DNA from: an uncultured Clostridia bacterium
GTDB taxonomy: Bacteria; Bacillota; Clostridia; TANB77; CAG-508
Assembly: GCA_934157205.1 (NCBI GenBank)
Contig: CAKPHJ010000006.1
Location: 1 to 58,492 of the forward strand
Reading direction: 5' to 3'
Length of the DNA: 58,492 bases
The notes below the pieces were generated by a model. The model did not search any database. It was not told where the DNA came from and saw only the letters and a list, made by a program, of their open reading frames with translations. Below are positions 37,064-47,080 of this stretch, piece by piece. The position numbers and the translations under genes were made by a program. How positions within the stretch are numbered: the first letter of the stretch is position 1; each line of letters begins with the position of its first letter.

Positions 37064-38284
37064 CTACTCTTTAAATTCTCTTCCATTTTCTGTTTTGTTT
37101 TTTTCTGATTTTTCTTTTTTATTTTTCAAAAAGTTTATATCATTATAACTTAAATGTCTTGTAATTTCACTCATTTCTTCTAAATGTCTTTTAGCCTTCA
37201 ATTCTTTGTTTTTAAGATGTTTTTTTTCTGGTTTTAAACCTTCTAAGTTAAAAGGAATTGATATTCTTGCCATTATTGGTATAAATATTGGATCTTTTTT
37301 TACCTTTTCTGATATCTTTTTTGAATTTAAATCTATTGCAGTATTAATATAATGAATTGCTGTATCCTTTTCTCCTTTTATTAGACTAATTTTTGCAAGT
37401 TCATAGTATGCATCTGCAGAAAGTTCTTCATCATCTACAGATTCTAAAAATCTTTTTTCCGCTTCTTCAATATCTTTATATATTAAAGCTATTTCTGCTA
37501 ATGAATATTTAGCATTATATAGAAGACTGTTTATCTGTGCTGCTTTATCATAGCAATCTTTAGCACTTTTAAAATCATTTAACATAGTATAAACTATACC
37601 TAAATTATAATTTAAATCATAACTTTCTTTATTGTATCTTAGTGCATTTTGATATACATTTGCTGCTTCTTTATATTTTTCTTTTTCTGTTAATAACTCA
37701 CCTAATAATATACTAGCTTCATATTTTTCTGGTTTAATTGTTAATAATCTTGTTAACATTTGAATTGCTTCATCTTTTTTTTCTAAATTATTTAATAATT
37801 CCGCCACTTTATAATAAGAATCATAGTCATGCTTATTTAAATCTACTGCTTGTACATATTCATCTATTGCCTTTCTCATACCACCTTCTTGTTCATAAAT
37901 TTCCGCTAAAAATTTATGAGCTTTATAGTTATTAGGACTTTTTTCTAATAAATCTATTAGTGCTTGCTTAGCTTTTTTATTATTTCCAAATAATAAATAA
38001 AATTTAGCCTTTTGTATATTTATTTTTTCTAATAAAGAACTATTATTTTTTTCTAGAATTATAATTGCAATTGGAATTACTATAGAAAGTATATATTTTA
38101 AAATACTAAAAGTTATATTCAATTTTACTGAAAACAAAACCTCTAAAAAATTTAATGCTATTCCAATTGCTTCAAATACTAAAATAATAACATATGTTGT
38201 ATCATTATTTTTTATCATTCTTAAAAACATATATACAAATATTGCAAATGAAATTATTGTAAAAATTAATTGCTCTATCCACAT
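37064..38284 (-). CDS. membrane-anchored TPR protein
   Basis: Protein of 406 residues. Three hydrophobic segments span about 1-80, then about seven tandem tetratricopeptide repeats (110-340, for example YKAHKFLAEIYEQEGGMRKA and YDLNYNLGIVYTMLNDFKSA), and a basic C-terminal tail. It probably serves as a protein-protein scaffold facing the cytoplasm; partners are unknown. ATG after AAGGAAGGAA. It lies 29 bases after the lytic transglycosylase gene, so a cell-envelope role is plausible. Confidence 0.85.
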   Translation of the reverse strand: MWIEQLIFTIISFAIFVYMFLRMIKNNDTTYVIILVFEAIGIALNFLEVLFSVKLNITFSILKYILSIVIPIAIIILEKNNSSLLEKINIQKAKFYLLFGNNKKAKQALIDLLEKSPNNYKAHKFLAEIYEQEGGMRKAIDEYVQAVDLNKHDYDSYYKVAELLNNLEKKDEAIQMLTRLLTIKPEKYEASILLGELLTEKEKYKEAANVYQNALRYNKESYDLNYNLGIVYTMLNDFKSAKDCYDKAAQINSLLYNAKYSLAEIALIYKDIEEAEKRFLESVDDEELSADAYYELAKISLIKGEKDTAIHYINTAIDLNSKKISEKVKKDPIFIPIMARISIPFNLEGLKPEKKHLKNKELKAKRHLEEMSEITRHLSYNDINFLKNKKEKSEKNKTENGREFKE

Positions 38285-38313
38285 TTTTATTCCTTCCTTG
38301 TGTGTTTATTACA

Positions 38314-38877
38314 CTAATTATATAAATTATTATAAATCTTATAATCCCTTAAAATTTTTCTAACATAATTGTTAGTTTCTTTATATGGTATATTTTGTAT
38401 ATCTGAACCATCTGCTTTAATAGTTCCTTTTTCTATCCAATTGTCTACTGTTCCTATTCCTGCATTATATGCTGCAAGAGCTACTTCTTTATTACCATAC
38501 TTTTCTAATAATGTTTCTAAATATTTTGTTCCTATATTAATATTTTTATAAACATCTTTCAATTCTTCTTTTGTATTATTATAATCTAATTGAATATTAT
38601 TTTTTCTTGCTACATCTTTTGCTGTTTCTTCCATTAATTGCATTAATCCTATTGCACTTTTATTTGAAACTGCATTTGCATTAAAGTTACTTTCTGCTTT
38701 TATTAACGCATAAATTAAATTTTCTTCTATTTCATACTCTTGCTCATATATTAAAACTACTTCTTGATATTTTTTAGGATATACTATTTTTAGTAGATTT
38801 TTCCTAAACATACATAGAAAAACAAACATTATAAAAATTATTATTACTAGTATAATTAATATTTTTTTGTTTTTCAA
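38314..38877 (-). CDS. lytic transglycosylase (SLT domain)
   Basis: Protein of 188 residues. A short basic start and one membrane helix (ILIILVIIIFIMFVFLCMF) lead into an SLT catalytic domain with ALIKAESNFNANAVSNKSAIGLMQLM-type sequence (catalytic Glu in IKAESNF, then GLMQLM) and LAAYNAGIGTVDNWI. It cleaves glycan strands at the outer membrane face. The start is TTG at 38877, where AGGAGAGGG precedes it; an upstream frame overlaps polA. It follows polA by 19 bases. Confidence 0.88.
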   Translation of the reverse strand: MKNKKILIILVIIIFIMFVFLCMFRKNLLKIVYPKKYQEVVLIYEQEYEIEENLIYALIKAESNFNANAVSNKSAIGLMQLMEETAKDVARKNNIQLDYNNTKEELKDVYKNINIGTKYLETLLEKYGNKEVALAAYNAGIGTVDNWIEKGTIKADGSDIQNIPYKETNNYVRKILRDYKIYNNLYN

Positions 38878-38896
38878 CTTTCCCTCTCCTCTCGTT

Positions 38897-41591
38897 TTAT
38901 TTACATTCATACCAGTTTTTTGCTTCTGATATTTCAGCAATTAATGGAACTTTTAATTTTGTAGCGTTTTCCATGCATTCTTTTAAAATTTTTATTATTT
39001 CGTCTTTTTCACTTTCATCTGCTTCTATCATCATTTCATCATGTACTTGTAAAACTATTTTAGATTTTAAACCTCTTTTTTGTATTTCTTTATACACTTT
39101 TATCATTGCTATTTTCATTATGTCTGCTGCAGTTCCTTGAATAGGTGTATTCATTGCAACTCTTGATCCAAATTGTCTTACCATATAATTGTTTGATTTT
39201 AATTCTGGTATATATCTTCTTCTATGAAACAATGTTTCTACATACCCATCTTCTTTTGCTTTATTTGTTATATTTTCCATAAAATCTTTTATTCCAGAAT
39301 ATTGTTCAAGATATTCTTCAATATATTGTTTTGCTTTTTTTCTTGAAATGCCTAGCTGTTCTCCTAGTCCAAAATCACTTATTCCATATACTATACCAAA
39401 ATTTACCGCTTTAGCATTACTTCTTTGTTCTTTTGTTACTTCTTCTATTGGAGTTTTAAATACTTTTGAAGCAGCTTGTTTATGAATATCTTGACCTTCT
39501 TTAAAAGCATTAATCATGTGTTCATCATTTGATATGTGTGATAAAACTCTTAATTCTATTTGTGAATAATCTGCATCAACATATATATTTCCATCTTCTG
39601 GTTCAAAAACCTTTCTTACTTTTTTTCCAAGTTCAAATCTTGTTGGTATATTTTGCAAATTCGGTTCTGTTGAACTTATTCTTCCCGTTGCAGTTATAGT
39701 TTGATGAAAAAATGAATGAATCCTTTTTGTTTTTGGATTTATATATGGTTTTAATCCTTCTATATATGTTGAATTTAACTTCATTAATTGCCTATATTCT
39801 AATATTTGTTCTATTATTGGATGTTCATTTTTTAATTTTTCTAATACTTCCACATCTGTTGAATATCCACTCTTTGTTTTTTTTATAACAGGTAATTTTA
39901 ATTTTTCAAATAAAATTTCACCTAGTTGTTTTGTTGAATTTATATTAAAATTTTCACCAGCCATTTCACAAATTATATATGTTAATGTTTCTATTTTTTT
40001 AGTAAGTTCTTGCCCATATTCATTTAATTTACTAATATCTACATGCATTCCATTCCATTGCATATTTGAAAGTACTTCTACTGTTGGCATGTCTATTTCA
40101 TAAAACAGCTCTTTTGCTCCAATTTTTTCAAGTTCTTTTAATGTTATTTCTTTTAATTTATAAATTCCATAAACATATAATCCGTATTTTTGTTTTAATT
40201 TAATGTTATTATTTATTTCAAATAAATTCATTTGTTTTTGATCTTCTTGTATATATTCATCTAAATTTACTTGTAAATATTCTTCTATCAATTTTTCTAT
40301 TTCATATTTGTTATTAGTTGGATTTAAAATATATGCAGCTATAGATACATCAAATTCTATACCTTTTATATTTATTCCTATTTGTTTTAATAAAATATAT
40401 GTTTTTGATAAATTAATTCCTATTTTTTTTATTTCTTCTGTTTCAAGTACTTCTTTATATTTATTTATTTCTTGCTCATCTGACACTTCTAAATAGTAAC
40501 TTTCCATTTTTTCTGGATTAAATACAGCAATTCCAGCTATTTTTTCTTTTATTATTTTTTCTTGATTTATATCTGGTTCTGTTTTTATATAAAAATACAT
40601 TTCTTTTTGAGTTTTTATTAATTTTATTATATCTTCTGGTAATTTATCAATAGTTTTAAACAAATTTATTTCTTTTTTTTCTATATTACTTCCTTTATTT
40701 AGTGAAAATCTTTCTATATATCTATTGAAATTTAATTCTTTAAAAATCTCATAAATTTCTTCTTTATTCCATTCTTCTACTTTGAAATTTTCCAATGTAT
40801 CTGAAATTGGAACTTCTAAGTTTATAGTTCCTAAAGTTTTTGAAAGTTCTGCCAATTCTTTATTATTTACAATTTTTTCTCTTTGCTTTCCTTTTAAATT
40901 ATCTGTTTTATTTTCTATTTCATTATATAAATTTTCTATAGAACCATATTGCTTTATTAATGTTAGTGCTGTTTTTTCACCAATTCCTGGAACTCCTGGA
41001 ATATTGTCTGAAGAATCTCCTTGTAACCCTTTAACTTCTATCAATTGCTTTGGTTCTATACCATATGTTTCAATTATTTTTTCTCTGTTAAATAAATCTG
41101 TTTCAGTTTTTCCACCTTTTGTCCTTGGTATTCTTATTGTAATTTTATCTGTTGCCAATTGAAAGGTATCTCTATCTCCTGAAAGAATAGTAACTTCTAA
41201 TCCTTGACTTTCTCCATATCTAGACAAAGTTCCGAAGTATGTCGTCTGCTTCATATCCTTCCATTTCTACTATGTCTATATTCATTGCTCTTAATATTTT
41301 TTTTATTATTGGCATTTGTTCTGCAAGTTCATTTGGCATACCTTTTCTATTTGCTTTATATCCTTCATACAATTTATGTCTTGCTGTTGGTGCTTTTAAA
41401 TCAAATGCTACCACTAAATATTCTGGATTTATATCATCTAATAGTTTAAATAAAATTGCTAAAAATCCATATACAGCATTAGTATATTTTCCATCTTTTG
41501 TTGTTAACATTTTACTTCCCATTATTCCATAAAATGCTCTATTCATTATACTATTTCCATCTATTAATACAAGTTTTTTCAAATAAATCAT
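38897..41591 (-). CDS. polA: DNA polymerase I, one CGG +1 recoding site
   Basis: Repair and Okazaki-maturation polymerase of 897 residues after skipping C at CGG 41232-41234. The N-terminal 5' nuclease domain has LIDGNSIMNRAFYG, VVAFDLKAPTARH, EADDILGTLSR and GVPGIGEKTAL. The middle exonuclease-like domain lacks the proofreading acidic residues, as is usual in Firmicutes. The polymerase domain has DYSQIELRVLSHIS (motif A), RSNAKAVNFGIVYG (motif B) and QVHDEMMIE (motif C). The frameshift falls in the conserved EADDILG. ATG at 41591 with AAAGGTATG upstream. Confidence 0.96.
41232..41234 (-). other. CGG recoding site in polA
   Basis: Triplets read GAC ATA CTT CGG AAC TTT GTC TAG and stop. Skipping C gives D-I-L-G-T-L-S-R-Y-G, a highly conserved 5' nuclease segment with an invariant-type Gly. 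Confidence 0.94.
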
Positions 41592-41637
41592 ACCTTTCTT
41601 TTTTATCTTTTTGTTTTTAATATTTTTTATATAAACT

Positions 41638-43089
41638 CTAGCTTTTAATTATTTTCCTTCTTTTAGTGACAAATAGCAAAATTGATAATGTTGCAGTATA
41701 TAATACAAATGTAAATGGTGTACCATATTTCCAGCCTTCCCCATAATTTAAAAATATACTATTTGCAAATTGACTAACAAGTGAAACAATCATTATAAAT
41801 TTTATTGTATCTGTTTTTTGCCACATAAAACATGGAAATAACCACATTATATACCATGGTTGAAAATTTGTAATTAACAAAAACAAAAAAGCTATTATAA
41901 AATATTCAGCATTTTGCATTGTTTTTCTAAATGTTATTTGTTTTTTATTTATTAATGCTACACATACAAAAAAATAAATTATTATAAAACATTTTAATAA
42001 AAAGCTATTTACCTTCCCTGGTAATCCTGGTATGTTATTAAAATATTCTGTTATAATTATATAAAAACTTTTTGCAAGTTTTTGCTGTTGTATAAATAAT
42101 CCACTAAATACTTGTAAATCTTTAATGTAAAATAAATATGGCAATAATGTAATAATAAAAAATAACATTACATATTTTATACATTTTATTAGCCTCATAC
42201 TTGGCTTTTCATCTTTAAAATAATAAATAATTATAAATGGTAATAATATTACGGCAAAATACTTTATAGCTGTAGCAATTGATAAAAATAAAATGCTTGC
42301 AACAATTCTTTTCTTTTTTATTAAAAAATATAATGATAATAATATAAATAAAATCATAAAAATATCATTATGTACACTAGCTATTGCTTCAATAAATATA
42401 AATGGATTGATACCATATAACAATAAATAAATTTTTTTTCCAGATATTTTATATATAATATAGCAATTAATTAAATGAACTATAATGTTTAAAATTTTGA
42501 ATACAAATAATCCAACATCTATGTTTCCAAAAGACATTAAAGCTATCATTTTGCAAATTATTGTCCATATAGGTCCATACACAACTGTTGAATCTGCCCA
42601 ATCATTTATATATCCTTGTTTTAAAACTGTATCTTGTTCTAAGTATTGCCAATTTTCATCTTCTACAAATTGTTTTATTGTAGTATAATATGGATTTTGT
42701 CCATATTTACTATCAATTCTTCCTATTCCTAAATAGTAAAATACATCTGAACATGTAAATGGAATTGCTACAATAAAAATTGCTGATATTATAGCTATAA
42801 ATATAAATATTTGTTTTATATTTTTAAATATTTCTTTTCTTTTTTTTATTATTTCTATATATAATATTGATAAGATTGTTAATATAATAATATATATTAA
42901 TGTTTGTGTATTTCTATTTATAGAATCTGTTAATAAATACTTAAAATATACTTCAAAATTTAAAATTGTCTTATTTTTTATATAGTAAATTATTGATGGA
43001 ACAACATATGCTATATTTACTATTATAAATAATATTATTAAAATCTTATTTTTTATATAATTAAATTTATTTTTTATTATATCATTCAA
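41638..43089 (-). CDS. polytopic GT-C fold glycosyltransferase (mannosyltransferase-like)
   Basis: Integral membrane protein of 483 residues with about 11-12 hydrophobic helices. The first outer loop has acidic and aromatic residues (FTCSDVFYYLGIGRID), YGPIWTIICKM lies further on, and TNFQPWYIMWLFP sits near the end. This layout is typical of polyprenyl-phosphate-sugar dependent transferases (MptB or DUF2029-like). Donor and acceptor cannot be told. ATG after AGGAGG. It lies between polA and an alpha/beta hydrolase. Confidence 0.75.
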   Translation of the reverse strand: MNDIIKNKFNYIKNKILIILFIIVNIAYVVPSIIYYIKNKTILNFEVYFKYLLTDSINRNTQTLIYIIILTILSILYIEIIKKRKEIFKNIKQIFIFIAIISAIFIVAIPFTCSDVFYYLGIGRIDSKYGQNPYYTTIKQFVEDENWQYLEQDTVLKQGYINDWADSTVVYGPIWTIICKMIALMSFGNIDVGLFVFKILNIIVHLINCYIIYKISGKKIYLLLYGINPFIFIEAIASVHNDIFMILFILLSLYFLIKKKRIVASILFLSIATAIKYFAVILLPFIIIYYFKDEKPSMRLIKCIKYVMLFFIITLLPYLFYIKDLQVFSGLFIQQQKLAKSFYIIITEYFNNIPGLPGKVNSFLLKCFIIIYFFVCVALINKKQITFRKTMQNAEYFIIAFLFLLITNFQPWYIMWLFPCFMWQKTDTIKFIMIVSLVSQFANSIFLNYGEGWKYGTPFTFVLYTATLSILLFVTKRRKIIKS

Positions 43090-43114
43090 ATATATTTCCT
43101 CCTAATAATATATA

Positions 43115-44056
43115 TTATTTTTCCTCACATTTTGTTTTAATCCAATTATAAATATATTCAAATATTTCATTATGATTTTTTTCATGAAATATATCATGTC
43201 TTAAGCCATCATATAATTTAACAGATACATTATTTATACCATTTTTTTTATATCTTTTATTTAAGTTTTCTATACCTTTAGAAAAATTTCCTACTGGATC
43301 TTCTTTTCCAGAAATTAATAAAATTGGAATTTCTTTATTAATATTTTTTATATTTTTATTGGAATTAGAATATATCATTCCATTTAATAATTCTCTAAAT
43401 AGTCCGCATGAAACATTTTGTTTTACAAGTGGATCTTTTAAATATTTTTCTAATTCTTCTTCATTCGAACACAACCAGTCACACTTAGTTTTTATATTTC
43501 TAAATGATTTATTGTAATTTTCTAAAGCTAATTTGTTTATTGTTTCTGTAGAATTTTCTTCCCCAACTTTTTTAGCTTCTGATTCAGCAATATATTTTCC
43601 TAATTCTAAGCTTATTTTCGAAGTGTAACCTGTTCCAACAAGTACCGCTTCGTTTATATCTGCCTGCGGATACATACTTAAAAAAGTTCTTACTACAAAT
43701 GAACCTAAGGAAAATCCTAAAATTATATATGGAATATTTTTATATTTTTCTCTGTGAATTTTATATATATTATAAAAATCTTTTGCTACATAAAACCAAC
43801 TGTCCTTTGGGCCTAAATACATTTCTTTTTTTGTTTTACTAATAGATTTTCCATGCCCTATAATATCATTTGCAACAACTATATACCCTCTGGTTGTAAA
43901 AAATTGTGCAAATTCTTCATATCTTCCTACATGTTCAGTGATACCATGTTCTATTTGTATTAAACCTTTAACATTTTCTTCTTCTGGTAACCATGTTACA
44001 ATATGTAAATCTGTTATATTGTCTGTAGATTTTAATTTTGTTTCTATTTTATTCAT
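43115..44056 (-). CDS. alpha/beta hydrolase, monoacylglycerol-lipase-like (S33)
   Basis: Protein of 313 residues. Oxyanion-hole region IEHGITEHVGRYEEFA, nucleophile elbow GFSLGSFV (Ser), acid near LISGKEDPVG (Asp) and His in LYDGLRHDIFHE complete a catalytic triad. The lysophospholipase/monoglyceride lipase branch fits best. No signal peptide, so it is cytoplasmic or peripheral. ATG after AGAGGTAGAAT. Confidence 0.88.
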   Translation of the reverse strand: MNKIETKLKSTDNITDLHIVTWLPEEENVKGLIQIEHGITEHVGRYEEFAQFFTTRGYIVVANDIIGHGKSISKTKKEMYLGPKDSWFYVAKDFYNIYKIHREKYKNIPYIILGFSLGSFVVRTFLSMYPQADINEAVLVGTGYTSKISLELGKYIAESEAKKVGEENSTETINKLALENYNKSFRNIKTKCDWLCSNEEELEKYLKDPLVKQNVSCGLFRELLNGMIYSNSNKNIKNINKEIPILLISGKEDPVGNFSKGIENLNKRYKKNGINNVSVKLYDGLRHDIFHEKNHNEIFEYIYNWIKTKCEEK

Positions 44057-44152
44057 ATTCTACCTCTTTTTTTATAATATAATTTTCCTTATCTTTTTGA
44101 ATGCGGTTATTATATCTGTCTTCCTCTGCAGTAGCCACTTAAGACCACAATT

Positions 44153-44828
44153 TTATTCCTTATTATTATTTTCTTCTACAATATCATTAATCTCTTTTAA
44201 TTTCTCTTCTAATAATTTTTTATCTATCAATTTTAAAGTATATTGAGACACCATAGTAGGTGACATGCTTCTACTCATTGCATATTCAACAACTTGTTCA
44301 TCTTTACTTGCACATAGAATCACTCCTACACTTGGATTTTCATTTTCTTTTCTTTCTTGTCTATCTAATGCCTCCAAATAAAAATCCATTTTTGATATAT
44401 ATTCTGGTTTAAATTTTCCAATTTTCAACTCAAATGCAACTAAACAGCTTAATGTTATATAGAATTCTTTTTCTTCTATTGAATTAGTGGCCTAATATCA
44501 TAACATTATGAGTCCAACTAATTTGTCTTACCAGTGGAGCGACAATTTTATTATCTTTATATGTTTCATAAAATTGTTTCATTCTATATATTCCTGCTCT
44601 ATTAAATCCTCTCATTGTGGGATATTCTCTTTTCATAAATTCTACTAATTTATCAACAATTTTATCTCCCCAATTAGAATCATTTACTTTTTCACTTATA
44701 TATTTGCCAAAATCCCAATATAAAGATATTAGTTCCTCATTAACCTTCTTATAAGCATTATTTCTTCTAGTTTCAATCATATTAACAATTTCAGAAAAAT
44801 TTAGTTTTAAATCATTCACAAAAATCAC
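44153..44828 (-). pseudogene. DUF1016 (YhcG-type) PDDEXK nuclease, internally deleted
   Basis: The N-terminal part (44484-44828) has the DUF1016 N-domain (RRNNAYKKVNEELISLYWDFG) and stops after SWTHNVMILGH. The C-terminal part (about 44153-44470) is the nuclease end, SCLVAFELKIGKFKPEYISK MDFYLE-like. The stretch expected between them, several hundred bases, is missing, and the frames do not join. No CGG is involved, so this is a true decayed gene, unlike the recoded ones. YhcG-type proteins are found with restriction or mobile elements. It begins the accessory island. Confidence 0.8.
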
Positions 44829-45200
44829 TTCCTTGTTTTACATAGAATAGCTTATTTTATTTTCTTTGTCTCTTTTTATTTGTTTAGCATATCGATCTTC
44901 TTCTCAACTCTTCCTATTTAACTGCTAAAAGTTGTGTACCCTGTCATTACTCCTTAAAATCATTGGAATAACTGATGAAAAAGTCTATTTCAATTCGCCA
45001 AAGTTGAGTTTTTTGCCTTTCTTCAAAGTTTGTGTTTTCCTTTATATATAAAGGTTTGTCCGTATTTGGGGTTAAAATATATACCCTCCTTAAAACTAAT
45101 CAGCATTATATCATATAAAAGATTTTTTTTCCACCGATTTGCCCAAAAAAGAGAGAGGTTTAATTATTTAATTGTAAAAGTAAATTCTAGTTTAGATTAA
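44829..45200. other. non-coding gap in the accessory island
   Basis: I see no gene here. It holds AT-rich DNA between the decayed DUF1016 gene and the IS30 remnant, with only short broken frames. It may contain the degraded 5' part of the IS30 element, but I could not identify inverted repeats. Confidence 0.5.
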
Positions 45201-45621
45201 AATCTAGAATTTATTGGTACAGAACTATATAAAAGAATATTTAAATATATTTTAACCGATAATGGTCGGTGAATTTCAAAGACCTGAAGCTCTTGAAACA
45301 AGTATTTATGGAACAAAGAGAAGTTCTATATATTATTGTGAGCCAAACAGATCGGATCAAAAAGCTAAAATTGAAAAAAATCACGAATATATTAGATATA
45401 TAATTCCCAAATGTACATCTATGGATAATTATGTACAAGATGATATTGATTTAATGATGAGCCATATCAATAGTGCGGCAAGAGAAACTTTAAATTTTGC
45501 TATACCATTTGATATGGCTACTGTATACTTAGGCAAGAATACTCTAAAAAAACTAAAATTAAAAAAGATTCTTCCTGATAATATTATACTAAAACCATTT
45601 TTAATTAACAACAAAAAATAA
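45201..45621 (+). pseudogene. IS30-family transposase, C-terminal remnant with a CGG +1 site
   Basis: Only the end of the DDE catalytic domain remains, opening just after a TAA at 45198-45200. It reads YILTDNGGEF (second catalytic Asp), RPEALE, YCEPNRSDQKAKIEKNHEYI (third acidic residue) and RYIIPK, diagnostic for IS30. The DNGGEF join needs the C of CGG 45267-45269 to be skipped, so the recoding also applies to a mobile element fragment. The 5' two thirds is missing. A terminator hairpin follows. Confidence 0.88.
45267..45269 (+). other. CGG recoding site in the IS30 remnant
   Basis: Triplets read GAT AAT GGT CGG TGA. Skipping C gives D-N-G-G-E-F-Q-R-P, matching the IS30 DNG(S/G)EF motif. 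This is a CGGT site. Confidence 0.88.
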
Positions 45622-45647
45622 TAAATTTATATGAGATAAAGCAACAA

Positions 45648-45689
45648 AAAAGTAGAATTTAGTCTTGCACAGACAAACTTTCTACTTTT
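45648..45689 (+). terminator. terminator after the IS30 remnant
   Basis: Outer stem AAAAGTAGA (45648-45656) / TCTACTTTT (45681-45689) with an inner GTCT / AGAC stem, followed by a T-rich run on the plus strand. Confidence 0.65.
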
Positions 45690-45824
45690 ATTTTTAATTT
45701 TTAGGTTCTTTTTGCATCTGGTAATATTTTTCAAAATTACCTTAAACTTGCATTTAGTCTTTCATTTCAAACTAGAATTTACTTTTTTACTTAACCTACA
45801 AGCTTTTCTCATCTTTTCAGCCAA

Positions 45825-45855
45825 AAGGCGAGAACTGTATCACAGTTCTCGCCTT
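45825..45855 (-). terminator. strong terminator of the foreign gene
   Basis: Perfect 14-base-pair GC-rich stem AAGGCGAGAACTGT / ACAGTTCTCGCCTT with a three-base loop, followed by TTTT on the minus strand. Its composition matches the foreign gene rather than the host. Confidence 0.8.
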
Positions 45856-45874
45856 ATTGGTCGTACAATAGGAA

Positions 45875-46333
45875 TTACCGCTCCCAGCAGTAGTGTGCAT
45901 ATATCGTTACGAAGCTACCAAGGTCTTCCTTGATAACTTTTACATTCATGCGAATATAAGATGGCAACGGATCGCCATAATTCCACTGTGCTTCCATAAG
46001 ATCTTCACACCCACACCAGCTGGCGTATTCCTGCCAGTCCTCATCAGTCATTTCATAGAGCCTTGCAAACTGAATGACAACATATTTGTCGTCATCAGCC
46101 CAATATGCTCCCCTTACTTTGTAGTAATGAGGCTTTTCGATAAACTCGGCAAATTTGGTTTTGAAATTATCTCCACCATCGAATCCGATGTAGTCAACGG
46201 TTTCCTCCCTATCTACAAGTTCAGACAGTTTCCGTTGCACATCAAATCCATAGGTGTTGGTGGCGTACTCAACACCAACTGTGTTAAGGGCTGCCATAAC
46301 ATTTGCCATGACTCTTTCTGTCTTGTTTTCCAT
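45875..46333 (-). CDS. foreign hypothetical protein using CGG as ordinary Arg
   Basis: Protein of 152 residues, not recognised. It is acidic and aromatic, with no membrane helix (for example YYKVRGAYWADDDKYVVIQF and CHYEWGDPLPSYI-like C-terminal region). Base use is far richer in G and C than all neighbours, and codons such as CTG, GTG and TGC are frequent, so recent horizontal transfer is likely. It contains two in-frame CGG codons: one internal (46232-46234, in FDVQRKLSE) and one just before the stop (45878-45880). Skipping C at either would break the protein, so the donor used CGG as Arg. ATG at 46333 with AAAGGA upstream. In this host it may not be expressed correctly. Confidence 0.75.
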   Translation of the reverse strand: MENKTERVMANVMAALNTVGVEYATNTYGFDVQRKLSELVDREETVDYIGFDGGDNFKTKFAEFIEKPHYYKVRGAYWADDDKYVVIQFARLYEMTDEDWQEYASWCGCEDLMEAQWNYGDPLPSYIRMNVKVIKEDLGSFVTIYAHYCWER

Positions 46334-46755
46334 AATGTGTCCTTTCTGCCTCATCTCTTGTGAGGACTTGTTTGTAGCAAATTGAATTATTGTAGTTGGA
46401 ATAACCTTTGGGGTATATCATTTCACTTAATCAGTTTTTCCCAATAATTCTTTTGCGATTTTCAATGTACTACTTAGGCATCGCCCAATTATAACTATAT
46501 GATAACATAATATCCTTAAAAGTCAAATTTCCACTAACAAACTATGTCAATAGTTTTTGAAAATGTCTTAAAAATTTTAAAACATTAGCGGGATTTTTAA
46601 TTTCCAAAATTTTATATTTTTTATAGGTGCTTATAGCATTTTGTGTGCTATAAGCACTTGTACACAATTATAAAATATCATCATATTGTACAATTACGAA
46701 AATGGCATAAAACGCTATGCTATTTATACATTTTCTCCATTGACAACATATAATT
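46334..46755. other. gap with a terminator-like hairpin
   Basis: About 420 bases without a believable gene. The one clear element is the hairpin at 46627-46657. The rest is mixed AT-rich sequence between the foreign gene and a transposase remnant, and may be relic mobile DNA. Confidence 0.5.
46627..46657. terminator. hairpin, possible terminator
   Basis: Perfect 12-base-pair stem GTGCTTATAGCA (46627-46638) / TGCTATAAGCAC (46646-46657) with a seven-base loop and no strong T run. It may mark the end of the transposase remnant on the minus strand. Confidence 0.5.
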
Positions 46756-47010
46756 TTATGCATATATTTTTTTCTCGTGTGCCCTTTGAATTTGTTCCTT
46801 AAATGAAGCCAATTTCCACGGATGGCTCATTGGTGGTATGTATTTTTTCTTTTCTTTTTTCTCAAGTGGTATCTCATCAAATTCTTTTGAATATTTTTTA
46901 TGAGTTTCTAATTTCCTTAATTCATAAATTTTTTCCCCGATAGTAACAAAAAGCTCTCCATTAAATGCTTTTATTACCAAGCACTCTGTTCTAGGCCTAA
47001 AACACTTCAA
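46756..47010 (-). pseudogene. transposase C-terminal remnant
   Basis: An 84-residue piece with ENGNLKCFRPRTECLVIKAF upstream and the ending KYIPPMSHPWKLASFKEQ. The PPMxHPWK motif is typical of the C-terminus of a transposase family with an rve catalytic core (ISNCY or IS481-like). The catalytic domain is missing and the frame meets a stop about 25-30 bases upstream. Its family assignment is tentative. Confidence 0.65.
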
Positions 47011-47080
47011 ATTTCCGTTTTCATAAAGAGCTAACTTATTTCTAAATTAACTCCATAAATGTTAGATATTATTTCAATAA

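Noticed and set aside
44153..44828. DUF1016 gene as another recoded gene
   Set aside because: It has no CGG; the middle is deleted and the parts cannot be joined by one base, so it is a true pseudogene.
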